Below, in pieces: positions 43,904 to 54,317 of a stretch of 64,000 nucleotides of DNA (position 1 is the first letter of the stretch; every line of letters begins with the position of its first letter). The stretch spans positions 496,001 to 560,000 of the forward strand of contig NW_020167528.1 in the NCBI RefSeq assembly GCF_001641265.1, given 5' to 3'. A program made the position numbers and the translations under genes. This stretch comes from Pseudogymnoascus destructans. Its lineage: Eukaryota > Ascomycota > Leotiomycetes > Thelebolales > Thelebolaceae. Below the pieces are notes generated by a model, which was given only the letters and a program-made list of their open reading frames with translations, searched no databases and was not told the DNA's origin.

Positions 43904-45324
43904 CTAATACAAATCCCATCCATCTTCAATTAGTGTATCAAGCTGAGGCACAAAGCACCACCCTGCCTCGTTAACAAACTGGAAAAATCCAGCGACGCCG
44001 CCAGTCTGCTCATGGATAATTGGCGCTCCACAAATCCCATCTCTCAGTTCTGGGGCCCCGCCTGTAGGTGCTAGCCCAAAGTATACACTTGCTGGCGGAA
44101 GTGCTGAAACGTCGACTATTACATCATTCGACGACTTCCCTGCTACAAATCTATCCCCCGAATACTTCATTGCAATTTTGCCCGTTGTCATCCCGTCACA
44201 TACGAACCATTCGTGCGTCGAGACTTCGCGGCCTCTGAGCAATCGTGTTGGTTCTGGGCACTCGAAAACCCGCGAGTTGCTGAAGCTAATGGATGGATGA
44301 AGCTGCGCGAGCGCCCAGTCGTGATCTGGAAACCTCTCGTGTATACTGGCTATTGGATCGCCGCCGTCGCCGTCAGGGTGGTAGATACTCGTGCAATCTT
44401 CAAACCCGTGATCTGCCACGGTGATTCTAACTCGTGCTCCATTTCTAATTCGTACTCCTGCAGACGATGCCCTGGTGCGGCCTTCTACTCGTATCCCCGG
44501 GCCGATGACTCCATCCCCAGTTCTCAGGTAATCGGTTTCATCGCCACGGAGGCTCGTTGCCGCCATCTGACGTTGTGGTGCCAGCGGGATTGTCGATTTC
44601 CAGAAAGGGTCCCCCTGATGATAATTAAGTGCCCATCCGCCCATCTTATTCGGTAGGGACTCAGTGGCGTAGGTGCGGTTGTTTGTGGCCAACTCCACAG
44701 TAAGGTTTGGCCATATAAAGTTCAGTGCATGCACGCTGCAGACGCCATTCAAGATCCTCCAGATATCCGCCAAGTTCTGCGGAGAAGGTGATGTCCATGG
44801 AGTCGCCTGGTACGTTTTAATCAAAGGGTCACCTGAAGTCCTATCGAGAAGGTAGTTTGAGTTCGCCCTTGGTATAAATGAGCAGAACTCTCGTTCAATC
44901 GTTGTGGGCGAGGTGAACACCACCGGCGCACACCCGAGAGTCAGCGAGGTCTGCCCGTTATGCTCGGGGAGTGATGGTGTCCTTGTTGTTACAGCAAGGA
45001 ACGGAGGGAGAAAGTCCACACAAGTGACACTGTACTTGTCAAAAACCAGCGGGCGTTCTCTCTGGTGAGCCTAACGTAGTCGTGGGCATCGCCATCCCAT
45101 AGCGAAAAGGACGCAATATCTAGTATGTGCCGAGAGCCTCGACTTTTCTCTTCTGCCCAGTTTTTCTTTACCTTCTTCGTCTGTGGTATAGAGGACGTAG
45201 GATCCCGCGGAGTAGGGTGCGAATGCGTGTCTGTATAAAAGGTGCCATCGAACCAGTTGCTGTATGGCGTTTGCTTGCGAAGGTATCTGACCTCACTGTC
45301 TTTTCTCACGTGTATTTCAGCCAT
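43904..45324 (-). CDS. putative chymotrypsin-fold protease-like protein with GxCG motif
   Basis: Proposed exons 45172-45324 and 43904-45070 (both junctions phase 0) give 439 residues; the first exon is uncertain. The main exon is intact. Toward the C terminus RVRITVADHGFEDC, HDWALAQLHPSISF and LRDGICGAPIIHEQTGGVAGFF follow the order His, Asp, nucleophile of trypsin-like proteases, and the last segment has GxCGxP where serine enzymes have GDSGGP. That would make Cys the nucleophile, as in 3C-type chymotrypsin-fold enzymes, or leave a non-catalytic fold. No signal peptide is seen, so it is probably intracellular. The family name is unknown to me, so the protease call is inference from motif order. 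Confidence 0.55.
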
Positions 45325-45667
45325 GTCAAAGGTGTCGTGTGCAAATAGTAGCTACAATAGTGTAGGTTGGGGTTTAGAATCATAAAGTCATAAATTCATA
45401 GTCATAAAGTTATAAAGTTACCACTAGATATTAGTTCCTTCCTCTAAAAACGTGTCGGATCATACTCCCCTTATCGTCCTTATCAGCCCACCTTATCGGC
45501 GATCCTAGATGACGGCCCTTACCCCACCACGAGCTTCTCCAAAACATAAACCCCCGCACCAGAACCCTATATCTCCCTCTCCTTCCTCCACCACTCCTCC
45601 AAAAACAACATCGTAACTTCCCCCAGAAACCAACTCCCCTCCAACTCAACCACCAAAAACCACCACA

Positions 45668-46490
45668 ATGTCCACCACCGCCATCCCCCTCCACCCCCCC
45701 ACCGCCCTCCCCGCCTCCGCTGCATCCCACTCCCTCGCCCCCTCCGCCCTCTCCTCCCTCTCCTTCCTCGCCTCCTCCGCCCGCTCCGCCGCCTACGCAC
45801 CTTACTCCCGCTTCCGTGTCGGCGCCGCCGTGCTGCTGTCAGACGGCACAGAGGTCTCCGGCGCGAACATCGAGAACGCGTCGTACCCCGTCGGCACCTG
45901 CGCCGAGCGCGTCGCGCTGGGTTCCGCGATCATGGGTTTGCTTGATCATGGGCAGAATAAGAGGGCGAAGGTGGAGGTGGGGGAGGTGGAGAGGGAGGAG
46001 AGGGCTGGGGTCGCGGAGTTTAGGGGGGGGTGGAAGAAGGGGACGTTTAGGGCGTTGGCGGTTACGAGTGATGCGGTGGGGGTGATTAGTCCGTGTGGGA
46101 TGTGTAGGCAGTTGTGAGTTTTTTTCCTCTTCTGTTGATGCGGAGAGGAGCGGGGCGTGCTGATTGAAGGCAGTATCAAGGAGTTCTGCGAGCCGTTGAT
46201 GCCGGTGTATATGTTTGACAAGGAGGGGAATTTCCACGTCCTCACTGTGGAGCAGGTGAGTTTACACTTTTTGGGGGGCGGTTGAAATGCTGATGGGGTC
46301 TCTTACTACACGGGCTATCTGCTTGCCGACGGTTGATGCAGGGTCGGTGGCGCTGACTCGTGGGCAGCTGATTCCACTGGCGCAGTATGTTGAAGTGCTG
46401 ATGCGGTGATAGTTACTCCCGCTGTCGTTTACGATGGATTCGATGCCAGATCTGGTTGCGACGGCTGAGGCGAGGGGGAAGGCGTCGTAA
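45668..46490 (+). CDS. cytidine deaminase
   Basis: Exons 45668-46113, 46174-46255 and 46413-46490 give 201 residues. The enzyme converts cytidine and deoxycytidine to uridines in pyrimidine salvage, using zinc bound by one Cys from CAERVALGSAI (with the catalytic Glu) and two from SPCGMCRQF. The substrate-binding FRVGAAVLLSDG and GANIENASYPVGTCAE blocks are standard. An extra 40-residue charged stretch (DHGQNKRAKVEVGEVEREE) sits between the zinc motifs, and the N terminus has a Ser/Ala-rich extension, so it is longer than the usual 130-150 residues. The final exon (LLPLSFTMDSMPDL) was found by homology to the family C terminus. Confidence 0.92.
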
Positions 46491-46737
46491 GTTCCGTAAG
46501 GAAAGGGGAATGGAGTTATAATATTCGGTGGGCGAGAGGGGAAAAGGGGGTGAGTATTTTTGGCTGGTATTGGACTGTATTTATCGAAAACCAAGTTGGG
46601 CGCCTAAAATTGATACAGTTTGACTTTTCAATACATTCTTGTTTATCTCTCAGCACTTCTGAGTTCTACTATACTACACCCCCAATAAAACAACCGCTAG
46701 AAAGCACCACACCAAACGCCACCAGCCTCTCTTCCCC

Positions 46738-48171
46738 CTATAGCCCCTCGCCATCATTCCTGCCCCAAATCTTCACCGTCCGATCATACCCCCCACTAAC
46801 AATCCACCTCGCATCCTTGCTAACATCCACACTATTCACATTCCCCGTGTGCCCGCTCAGACTACACACCATCCCCCAATCATCCGCCGAGAACACATTA
46901 ATCCTCTTATCAAACCCCGCGCTAGCAAAGAACGTCCCCCCCTTCTTCGGCTCCTCCCCCGTCTCACCACTCCTCGCCATCCCATCCCCCTTATACCACC
47001 GCAAATCCGAGACCACGGATTTATGCGCGCCCACGCCGCCCACGCAAGCAACCTTCCTAATATCCCAGCACTTCACCCATCCATCCCCCGAGCCACTGAG
47101 CACTCGATGTCCATCCACCCCCCAGTCCAGTGCGTAGACAGGTTTAATATGTCCATCCAAAATCATCACCGTGCGACCCGTCCTCAAATCCCAGATGCGG
47201 CCCATACTGTCCGTCCCCCCGCTAGCAAGGAGCGAGCCATCCGTATTAAACGCCACCGCGAACACACCCCTCGAGTGTCCCTCCTGCAACAGCAGTTCGT
47301 CCCTCGTCTCAATATCCCAAAGGCGCCACGTTGTGTCTTCCGACGCAGATGCCAAGTACCGGCCCGAAGGATGGAACTCCACGCGACACACACGCTGATG
47401 ATGCCCCTCCAGCGTCGCCAACGGCGTCTCCCCCTCCCGGCCCCAAAGATGCACATTCCCCTCCCCCCCCCCCGACGCCAACTCCACCCCCCCCCCCAAA
47501 GGCGCCCACGCAATCCCCCCCACCCGATCCGTATGCCCCCTCAACGTCCTCGTCGCCTCCAGCGTCGGCAGCTCAAGGATCTTAATACTCCCCCCCCACC
47601 CCCCCGCCGCCACCGCCCCCCCATCCGGCGCAAACCTCACGATCCCCACCGGTCGCTCCCCCGCAATCTGACTCCCCTGTAACTCAAACGGCGCCAGCTT
47701 TGCGCGCACAGACTTGCGAAACGTAACATGAGTGCGTAGTGGGATTTTCGCTTCAAGCTTCTGAGCTTCCACCCTCGCCTTCGCGCGCGGCAGACTAAAC
47801 CTCGCTATCTCCCTCCTCGCATCAAGCAACCCATCACTCCCAGCTGTGTAAAACTCCTCCTCCACATCTGCATCCGCCTCCGCCTCTCCCATAGCCGTAT
47901 CCTCATCCTCCGCCTCCACCTCTTCGCGCTCAGCCAGGAGTTCGCGCAGGCGGTCGCGCCGGTCGCCGGGGCCTTCGCCATAGAGTGTTATGGGCTCGGA
48001 GATGGCGCGCAGGGCAGCGCGGACGGCGGTGTCGGAGGTGGGGACGATGGTGGCGGCGGCGCGTTTTTTGCGGTCCAGTTGGCTGAGGAAGGCGGTTGCT
48101 TGGGTGGAGGCGTGGGTGGTGGGGATGGAGTCGAGGTCGATTAGGTCGGCGCGGGAGGCGTGGACGGACAT
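46738..48171 (-). CDS. PRP4: U4/U6 snRNP component Prp4, WD40
   Basis: 477 residues, single exon. The N-terminal PRP4/SFM motif (VRAALRAISEPITLYGEGPGDRRDRLRELL, about 49-80) is diagnostic. An acidic stretch follows, then a helical segment (RKSVRAKLAPFE) and seven WD40 repeats from about 165 to the end, for example GGIAWAPLGGGVELASGG, LASASEDTTWRLWDIET, LASGGTDSMGRIWDLRT and VSGGYDRTVKIWGRN. Prp4 joins Prp3 in the U4/U6 di-snRNP and is needed for pre-mRNA splicing in the nucleus. Convergent with the cytidine deaminase gene (248 bp between stops). Confidence 0.95.
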   Translation of the reverse strand: MSVHASRADLIDLDSIPTTHASTQATAFLSQLDRKKRAAATIVPTSDTAVRAALRAISEPITLYGEGPGDRRDRLRELLAEREEVEAEDEDTAMGEAEADADVEEEFYTAGSDGLLDARREIARFSLPRAKARVEAQKLEAKIPLRTHVTFRKSVRAKLAPFELQGSQIAGERPVGIVRFAPDGGAVAAGGWGGSIKILELPTLEATRTLRGHTDRVGGIAWAPLGGGVELASGGGEGNVHLWGREGETPLATLEGHHQRVCRVEFHPSGRYLASASEDTTWRLWDIETRDELLLQEGHSRGVFAVAFNTDGSLLASGGTDSMGRIWDLRTGRTVMILDGHIKPVYALDWGVDGHRVLSGSGDGWVKCWDIRKVACVGGVGAHKSVVSDLRWYKGDGMARSGETGEEPKKGGTFFASAGFDKRINVFSADDWGMVCSLSGHTGNVNSVDVSKDARWIVSGGYDRTVKIWGRNDGEGL

Positions 48172-48505
48172 TTTGGGTGGTTGTGCCCGGTGTGGGTTGT
48201 GTGTTGTGGTGTTTGGGTTGCGGATTGGGAGGTTGGAGGTTTTGGTGGTCGCAAGGTTGGAGCTGTCGTCGGTGGTGAAAATCGTTATCTTATCGGTTCC
48301 TGAAGCCTGCTCCCCGAGACTAAGCGTTTACAGACAACACCATATAAGTTAGTGATAATAATTATAACAACAACGGTCGACTACGCTTCTAGGGAATTCA
48401 CGTTATTATAGAACATTCGAACATGTTATTAATATTAGCCATTCCCTATTTAGCTTCCATACCTAAGAAGAAGCTTGCAACTCATCCAACACCCATTTCA
48501 CCCCC
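48172..48505. other. PRP4 upstream region and orphaned 3' end of the hydrolase gene
   Basis: Bases 48463-48505 on the minus strand encode GVKWVLDELQASS and a stop, in frame with the hydrolase gene at 54392-55292 once the transposon and one target duplication are removed. The rest is promoter sequence of PRP4 and the former hydrolase 3' UTR. Confidence 0.75.
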
Positions 48506-48513
48506 CCCACAAC
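48506..48513. repeat. left 8-bp target duplication of hAT element
   Basis: CCCACAAC, identical to 54385-54392. Confidence 0.95.
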
Positions 48514-48794
48514 TAGGCTGCGCACTGGGTACTCATGAGTCGAGTAGTAGAATTTCTACTCACCCAGCTGAGTTACTCACTCATATCCCGAGTATTGTTG
48601 AATGAGGATTACTCACTTGCCGGGTACCTAGTATAGGTCTTGGCAACCCAGTTATATCACGTGTTTGATTAGTCATTGAAAAGGGGGTGTGATCGTGACT
48701 TCACATTGATATCGATATCGTAAAACGCCATAACTCAATAACTCCATTCCCATGTCGTTGATATCCTATTCCACACTATAACCTTTGCCAGAAC

Positions 48795-49427
48795 TTATCT
48801 AACCTTCATTCCTGGGTGAGAGACATTTCCATCGATTAAGCCTACAGCTCCATGATTAAACATCATATCCCGCAAACGCCGAACCAATACCATATCCTTT
48901 GCCTGAATTGTCACTCTCTTCGCATGAATAGCAAGGAGATTTGTCACTATAACTGTTAGTATGTCCCTGTCACTATGTTCAAGTATCATACTCTCAAATT
49001 CTCGAATGAGGAAGCATTCGGCAGCTTCCTGGAGAGCTAGGATAGCAGATTGCTGGAAGCGAAGATTGGACTTGAAGTCTTGTGCGATTTCCCTAACAAG
49101 ACGCTGGAATGAGAGCTTTGGAATAATCAGGCGAGTATCAAGTTGCTGTCTTCTGATATCGCGGAGAGCCTTGGTGCCTATATGTTTATTAGAGAGTTCT
49201 GGTAATCCTCTGGTAATCCTCTTACCAGACTTTGCACGGCGCATGGCCTTCTGAGCATGATTGTTGCAAGCTTGAGATGAGCGAACTGGAGCTTTTCTTG
49301 CTGTGCGCACAGCCTTTTCCTTTCCCTTTCCCTTTCCACCAAGCCTAGAGCCAGCCTGTAATCCAAGTGGCATCCTTGGTGCTGTGCCGCCAGTTGATCT
49401 CCTAGCAGTTTGCTTAATACGAGCCAT
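48795..49427 (-). CDS. histone H3-like protein carried by hAT transposon
   Basis: Exons 49226-49427, 48992-49177 and 48795-48946 give 179 residues. Both introns (48 and 45 nt) are in frame and would be read through by ORF scanning; the second has a perfect TACTAAC branch point. Removing them restores SGTKALRDIRRQQ and FEMTNLLAIHAKRVTIQ, as in H3. The tail ARIKQTARRSTGGTAPRM differs from H3 at residues 3 (I), 9 (R), 14 (T) and 18 (M); Lys4 is kept. The tail is about 23 residues longer than in H3, with an ARKAP that may correspond to Lys27. The core (KLSFQRLVREIAQDFKSNLRFQ, FECFL-type helix 2, KRVTIQAKDM) has the alpha-N, alpha-1, loop 1, alpha-2 and alpha-3 elements; loop 1 has canonical H3 length, unlike CENP-A. 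Lys56 is Leu; Lys79, 115 and 122 remain. A 19-residue C-terminal extension (FNHGAVGLIDGNVSHPGMK) is unique. Probably nuclear and able to enter nucleosomes with H4; that is inference. Confidence 0.9.
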   Translation of the reverse strand: MARIKQTARRSTGGTAPRMPLGLQAGSRLGGKGKGKEKAVRTARKAPVRSSQACNNHAQKAMRRAKSGKRITRGLPELSNKHIGTKALRDIRRQQLDTRLIIPKLSFQRLVREIAQDFKSNLRFQQSAILALQEAAECFLIREFESMILEHSDRDILTVIVTNLLAIHAKRVTIQAKDMVLVRRLRDMMFNHGAVGLIDGNVSHPGMKVR

Positions 49428-49821
49428 TTGCTAACATTAAGATGAGTTAGTGAAGTATACACAAGACAAAGAAGTAGATCAAAAGATATATGTACTTACA
49501 GTGAGTTTGTAGCAAGGATGTTGTAGAAAGAGTAAAGAAAGAGGTAGAGGTTGAAAGGTATGTGTTTTATTTGAAGGTACGCGTTGTAGTGTTGTTTAGA
49601 ACAGTAATTATTTGCAGGTGAATATTCCTTGACGAATATAATTGTTTGCAACTTTAAAAAAACAACAACCTTACAACCAACCACCTTCCTTGGTTACGTT
49701 CCGATCTACACATTCTTCTTCTCTTTTGCGCTTTACCTCTTCACTAGGACCTCAAGTAAGTTTATTATCTTGATTCTACAGTCAGAACTTCTGATGATCT
49801 TCTGCTAATCACGTGTTTAGC

Positions 49822-50972
49822 ATGGCGAAACGCAAGGCACCTGAAGAACTCTCCACTAATTTGAATACTATCAAAGCTCGCAACCGCGTCTCCAACCTTA
49901 CTGAAGATGAGAAGGCTGTTCATTTAGCACTCAAGGCTGACCATGGCGATCTGAGCTACTACTTAAAGAAGTTATACAAGTCTGCAAAGTATATCGCTGC
50001 CTCTGCTGAAGACAAGACACGTCTACAGAATGAATTGAAGGTTGAGCGTATTCGTGTTCGGTAAGTTCCTTCTGGTAATCTCTGGTAGCCTTAATCTAAC
50101 TATAAACAGGACTGAAAAGGGCACCCATGCATCTTGCATTGCGAATCAGAAAGTCAAGAATACTAGCGCCCCTTCTTCTTCTCCACAAGCCCCACCATCT
50201 ACTCCGCCACAACTTCTGTCTGAGCTTGCTGCATTTGAGGGTATCACCAGTATCCCAATCGATGACGATCATAACAGCGAATGGGAGGATACTGAGGTTG
50301 AAGACGATTTAGAGTTGGAGCTTATGTTACGGCGCGACGATATTTTAAATGACGAGGCTGTTCTACCAGATGAGCTTTCTGATGAAGAGATCGCTAGCAT
50401 CCAGGCTCTCTTAACTCAAGCACGCATTGATGTTGGTACCTCATAGTCTGGTAATCTTCTGGTAATCTTCTGGTAATACTAACGGTTGATAGGCCCATGA
50501 AGAGTCCAATTTCCGCAAGTGGCAACATTTCTGGGATAGCTGTATCCGCTCATATACGAGAAAGGCTGGAAAGCTGAGAAAGAAGCCTGAGCATCTCTTT
50601 GAATATATGCCATGGATTGATGTAGAAGAAGGGTACGTCTCTGATCATTCTAGCAATCTTCTAGAGATACTAATTGTTTATTATAGCACTTTTCACAACG
50701 TTATCCCACCACATAAATATTTCTGTTTGTACGAGCAGGCAGTTTGGACAAACTTTACAGCTTGGAAGTTTGGAAAGTGGGCCCAATTACCAGGACCTGC
50801 GCAGTGGTACCCAAAGTCTTACAATCTTGTCGACAACGGATGGTTACAAGTCTCCACTCATAGTTCTAGCTTCAAAGAGGCGTTCTTACTTGTCTACTCT
50901 AAGAAATTTGATAAGGAAAAGTGGGCTAAGGTATCAGCTGCACAGGATATGTTGTTTCTGGAGTTAGAGTAG
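49822..50972 (+). CDS. unrecognised accessory gene of hAT element
   Basis: Exons 49822-50060, 50110-about 50430, 50493-50632 and 50687-50972. The product begins MAKRKAPEELSTNLNTIKAR and includes KADHGDLSYYLKKLYKSAKY, an acidic middle (DDDHNSEWEDTEVEDDLELE) and a C-terminal block rich in Trp and Tyr (RKWQHFWDSCIRSYTRKA, EQAVWTNFTAWKFGKW). The second junction is unclear: the frame reaches TAG at 50446 unless a weak donor GTTGGT after GAT at 50430 is used, which would join in phase 0 to AHEESNFRKW. I do not recognise a family. Its position inside the element suggests a role in transposition or host interaction. Confidence 0.65.
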
Positions 50973-51091
50973 AGGAGAGAAATGGAGTATTTGATTTTCC
51001 GACGCGAATAGGGGCTATAGAGATTTAAGTATTTCATCGTAGCCAGACTTCTGGTAATCTTCTGATAATCAAACAATTTGCTACTTGCCAA

Positions 51092-54047
51092 ATGTCATCG
51101 CAATATTCAGAGTTGTTTGACTCTGACAATCCTATTTCTAATATATTCTCAGACTCTCTTCCCTCTTCTCAACGACTACCTTCATTAAATCAAATCCCTG
51201 CGGGCCTCGAATATACTGGCAAATTAAACCAATTCATCAAATGGACTAAGGATACACACGATGTATTCATTGAGTGGTGGAAGCTATCACGATGGTATGA
51301 ACAACACTCAGATCATACTAGAAAATTTCTTACGAAGATTGCATGGGATTCAACCAACCGGAGTTCTCAATACTGGAGAATTTATCACCAAGGAGCAGAC
51401 CGGCTTTCTGGAGAACCATGTGTCATTTGTACCTATTGTTCGAAGGCCCTTACGCATCCTGCAATCAAGTCTGCTGGCCCAAAGTCTATGGCAACACATC
51501 TTGCATCAGACATTTGCAAAAAGAAGTCACGGATGGGTAAGGATAGTCTCTATCAAATGCGAATCAATCAGATGCGACCTCAACAGGTAAGGATTACCAG
51601 ATTATTACCAGAATTATATAGGCTAATATCTATAATAGGATCATATTCTCACACAAGAGGCATTTTACGAACAAGTTCTATACACAGTTATCTCAACTCA
51701 TAGCTCGTTCCGCTCAGTCGAGGATCCTGAATGGAAAAGGCTTGCTATCTTACAGAATCCTCACTATCCACTACCCTCAGCAACAACTATTCGAAACCTC
51801 TTAACAACAAAGCTCACACAAATCGAAGAAGAGATGCTACAAGATGTTGTTCCTGGTTCAAAGATTGCATTATCGCTCGACTGTTGGTCAAGTGTTACTC
51901 GACTTTCATTTATGGGTGTTATTGCATCATTTATCGACCGTCATTGGAAAATGCAAGAGGTCTTGATTGGGTTTGAACCTATATATACAGAGCATACTGG
52001 TGCTGAGTTATGTGGAATACTTGAAAAAGTTATCACAAGGCAGCATTTAGAAGGACGAATTATATCCATTACGACTGATAATGCGTCAAACAACACTTCA
52101 ATGATGAGAGATGTGGAAATAATGCTTGATAGTATTGCAGACAACGAGCATTTCATTGGAGGAAAAGTACAACACATACCCTGCCTAGCTCACGTTATTC
52201 AACTTGCCCTTAGTGCTCTCTTTGGTCGAATCCGGATTACGCCAACAAATCAAGAGATCTTAATGAACTGGGAAGAAGAGAATCAGATGGAGGGCCTTGC
52301 AAAGTTGCAGAAGGACAAGGGTATTGGATTTACACTTGGAAAGGTATATATTCTCTTGTTAGTTCTGGTAAACTTCTGGTAGTCTTTTCTAATATCTCAT
52401 AGCTCCGGAAGCTCACTATCTTTGTTAATTCAAGTCAAACTCGAAGGAACAGGTTTATGACTTTGCAAAAGGCAAACATGAACCGGGGTCAATCATCTCA
52501 GAGGCTTCTTCGACTTATTCAAGATGTATCAACTCGATGGGATTCGACATGCCATATGCTTCTGCGAGCACAGCAACTCAAGTCAACAATCAATCAATAT
52601 ACTCGAGGCGATCATGGTGCTCACATGTTCAGACTTAGCGAGCTAGAATGGAAGCACATCGAATACATCATTGATCTTACAAGGCCATTCAACTTCTTTA
52701 CAACAAACATTGGATCGTCAGCCGGACCTACTGTCTGCTATACACTTGGAGTATATCAAAAACTCTTATCAACGCTTGAAGGAACTCGGCACCGGCTACG
52801 GCATAAGACATATCCATGGGCAGCAAAGATGACTTTAGCAATCGATGCTGCAGAGAAGAAGATTAGGAAGTATTATAACAAGCTATACACAAATACTGGA
52901 TCTATCTTCGCATTTGCTAGTATCTTAAATCCTAGTGTGAAGCTCTCACACTTTAACAAAAAGGTTTGCAAGCTTGACTTTTCAATACGAAATTGGGAGA
53001 CAGAGTTTGAACAACAGTTTAGGACCCTTTATAAAGAGCAGTACTCTACAGTGCGAGTTGCGAGTCAATCAGGATTACGAGATGCAGATATGGATCCATT
53101 AGCCTTAGTATTGCAGCAAAGTCAGACATTAAATGGGACTCGGGGCCAGCGAGAGGAATATGTGAATGAGGCTGATCTCTATCTTGATGCTCGTAAGTTT
53201 CTGGTAATCTTCTGATAATCTTATTCTAACTTGTATAGCACATATCTACACAAAGATATTGCTATTTTGGCAACAAAAGGAAGAGCAATTTCCTGGTCTA
53301 TCAGCAATGGCTCGTGATATACTTTGTATTCCTGCTGCTGAGTCTGGAGTTGAGCGAGTCTTTAGTGCCGCAAGGGACGTATGTGGCCACCGACGTGGTC
53401 AACTTAATCCTGAGACGATTAAGAGTATTATGCTTATATATTACTCTCGACAATACAAGAATCGTCAAGGTCATCGTGACAAGCTTGCAGATATGATGGA
53501 CGTCGTTGATATGACTGAGGAGCAAGTCGAAGAAGAGTATGAGGCACAACGACAACGGATGTGCAATTCTATCGAGTTACAATATATCAGCGATGAAGAA
53601 GAACCACGATCAAATACACATATCCGAGAGACATATTCAAAGGTACAATATCCTCCGTTTAATCCTCAGCGGCCACAGCAACAGCAAGACTTATCACAAG
53701 CTGCACATGAAGAACGACAAATGCGCTACCAACAAGGTGAAGAAAGAGATAGGGCTGACCGTCTTAACGAGACCTTATACGACATCCCAGATGACGATAT
53801 CCCAGATAATGAAGATATAAGAGAAGATGGTAATAATGAGGAGCCTATACTTCCAACTATTCATGACGATGAAGATAAGGATATGCCGTCCTCGCCACCA
53901 ACGCCTATCCAACGCCCTCGGAAGACTGGAAGAGATCTACTTGATATCTTTCAAGCTACTCGTCAAGACCCTATAAATACTTTAGGTATTAGTAGGTCTG
54001 GCCGGCCTCATCAAGCAAGGTGGAAAGATGTTCTTGAGCATATATAA
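51092..54047 (+). CDS. hAT transposase
   Basis: Exons 51092-51586, 51639-52343, 52403-53192 and 53239-54047 give 932 residues, all phases consistent. A BED-type zinc finger (about 113-145: CVICTYCSKALTHP...MATHLASDIC) binds the ends. The catalytic RNase H-like core includes SLDCWSSVTRLSFMG (first Asp), TTDNASNNTSMMRD (second Asp) and the hAT CLAHVIQLALSAL insertion region; WDSTCHMLLRA and the final Glu region follow. The C terminus carries the dimerisation domain IPAAESGVERVFSAARDVCGHRRGQLNPETI, the most conserved hAT block. A long acidic, low-complexity tail (about 740-932) is unusual. All key motifs are intact, so it may be active. Confidence 0.93.
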
Positions 54048-54317
54048 TATAGTGTTCTGATAATCTTCTGATAATCGTGGTACTTAGATAGAGGAATATA
54101 CGTGATTCGTTCTCACAGCTTATTAGAGATGGTAGAGTGATGCTGATAAATGTAATACTTTAAGTTAACTTACAACTGTAACCATAAAACAGTATTAATC
54201 GTATGAGGGACTGTTCACGTAATGCATATATCTTACACGTGACAGCCGAGTACTCACTGGGTTTTTACAGAGTAACTGAGTATTGGCCTCACTCACCGAG
54301 TCGAGTGAAAGGTTCAG

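Noticed and set aside
46849..47682. 277-residue plus-strand frame
   Set aside because: Antisense shadow of PRP4; Pro/Arg-rich composition typical of reversed GC-rich coding sequence.
48795..49427. CENP-A (centromeric H3) interpretation
   Set aside because: Loop 1 is not extended and the tail begins with a near-canonical H3 sequence; placement inside a transposon also argues against the essential centromere gene.
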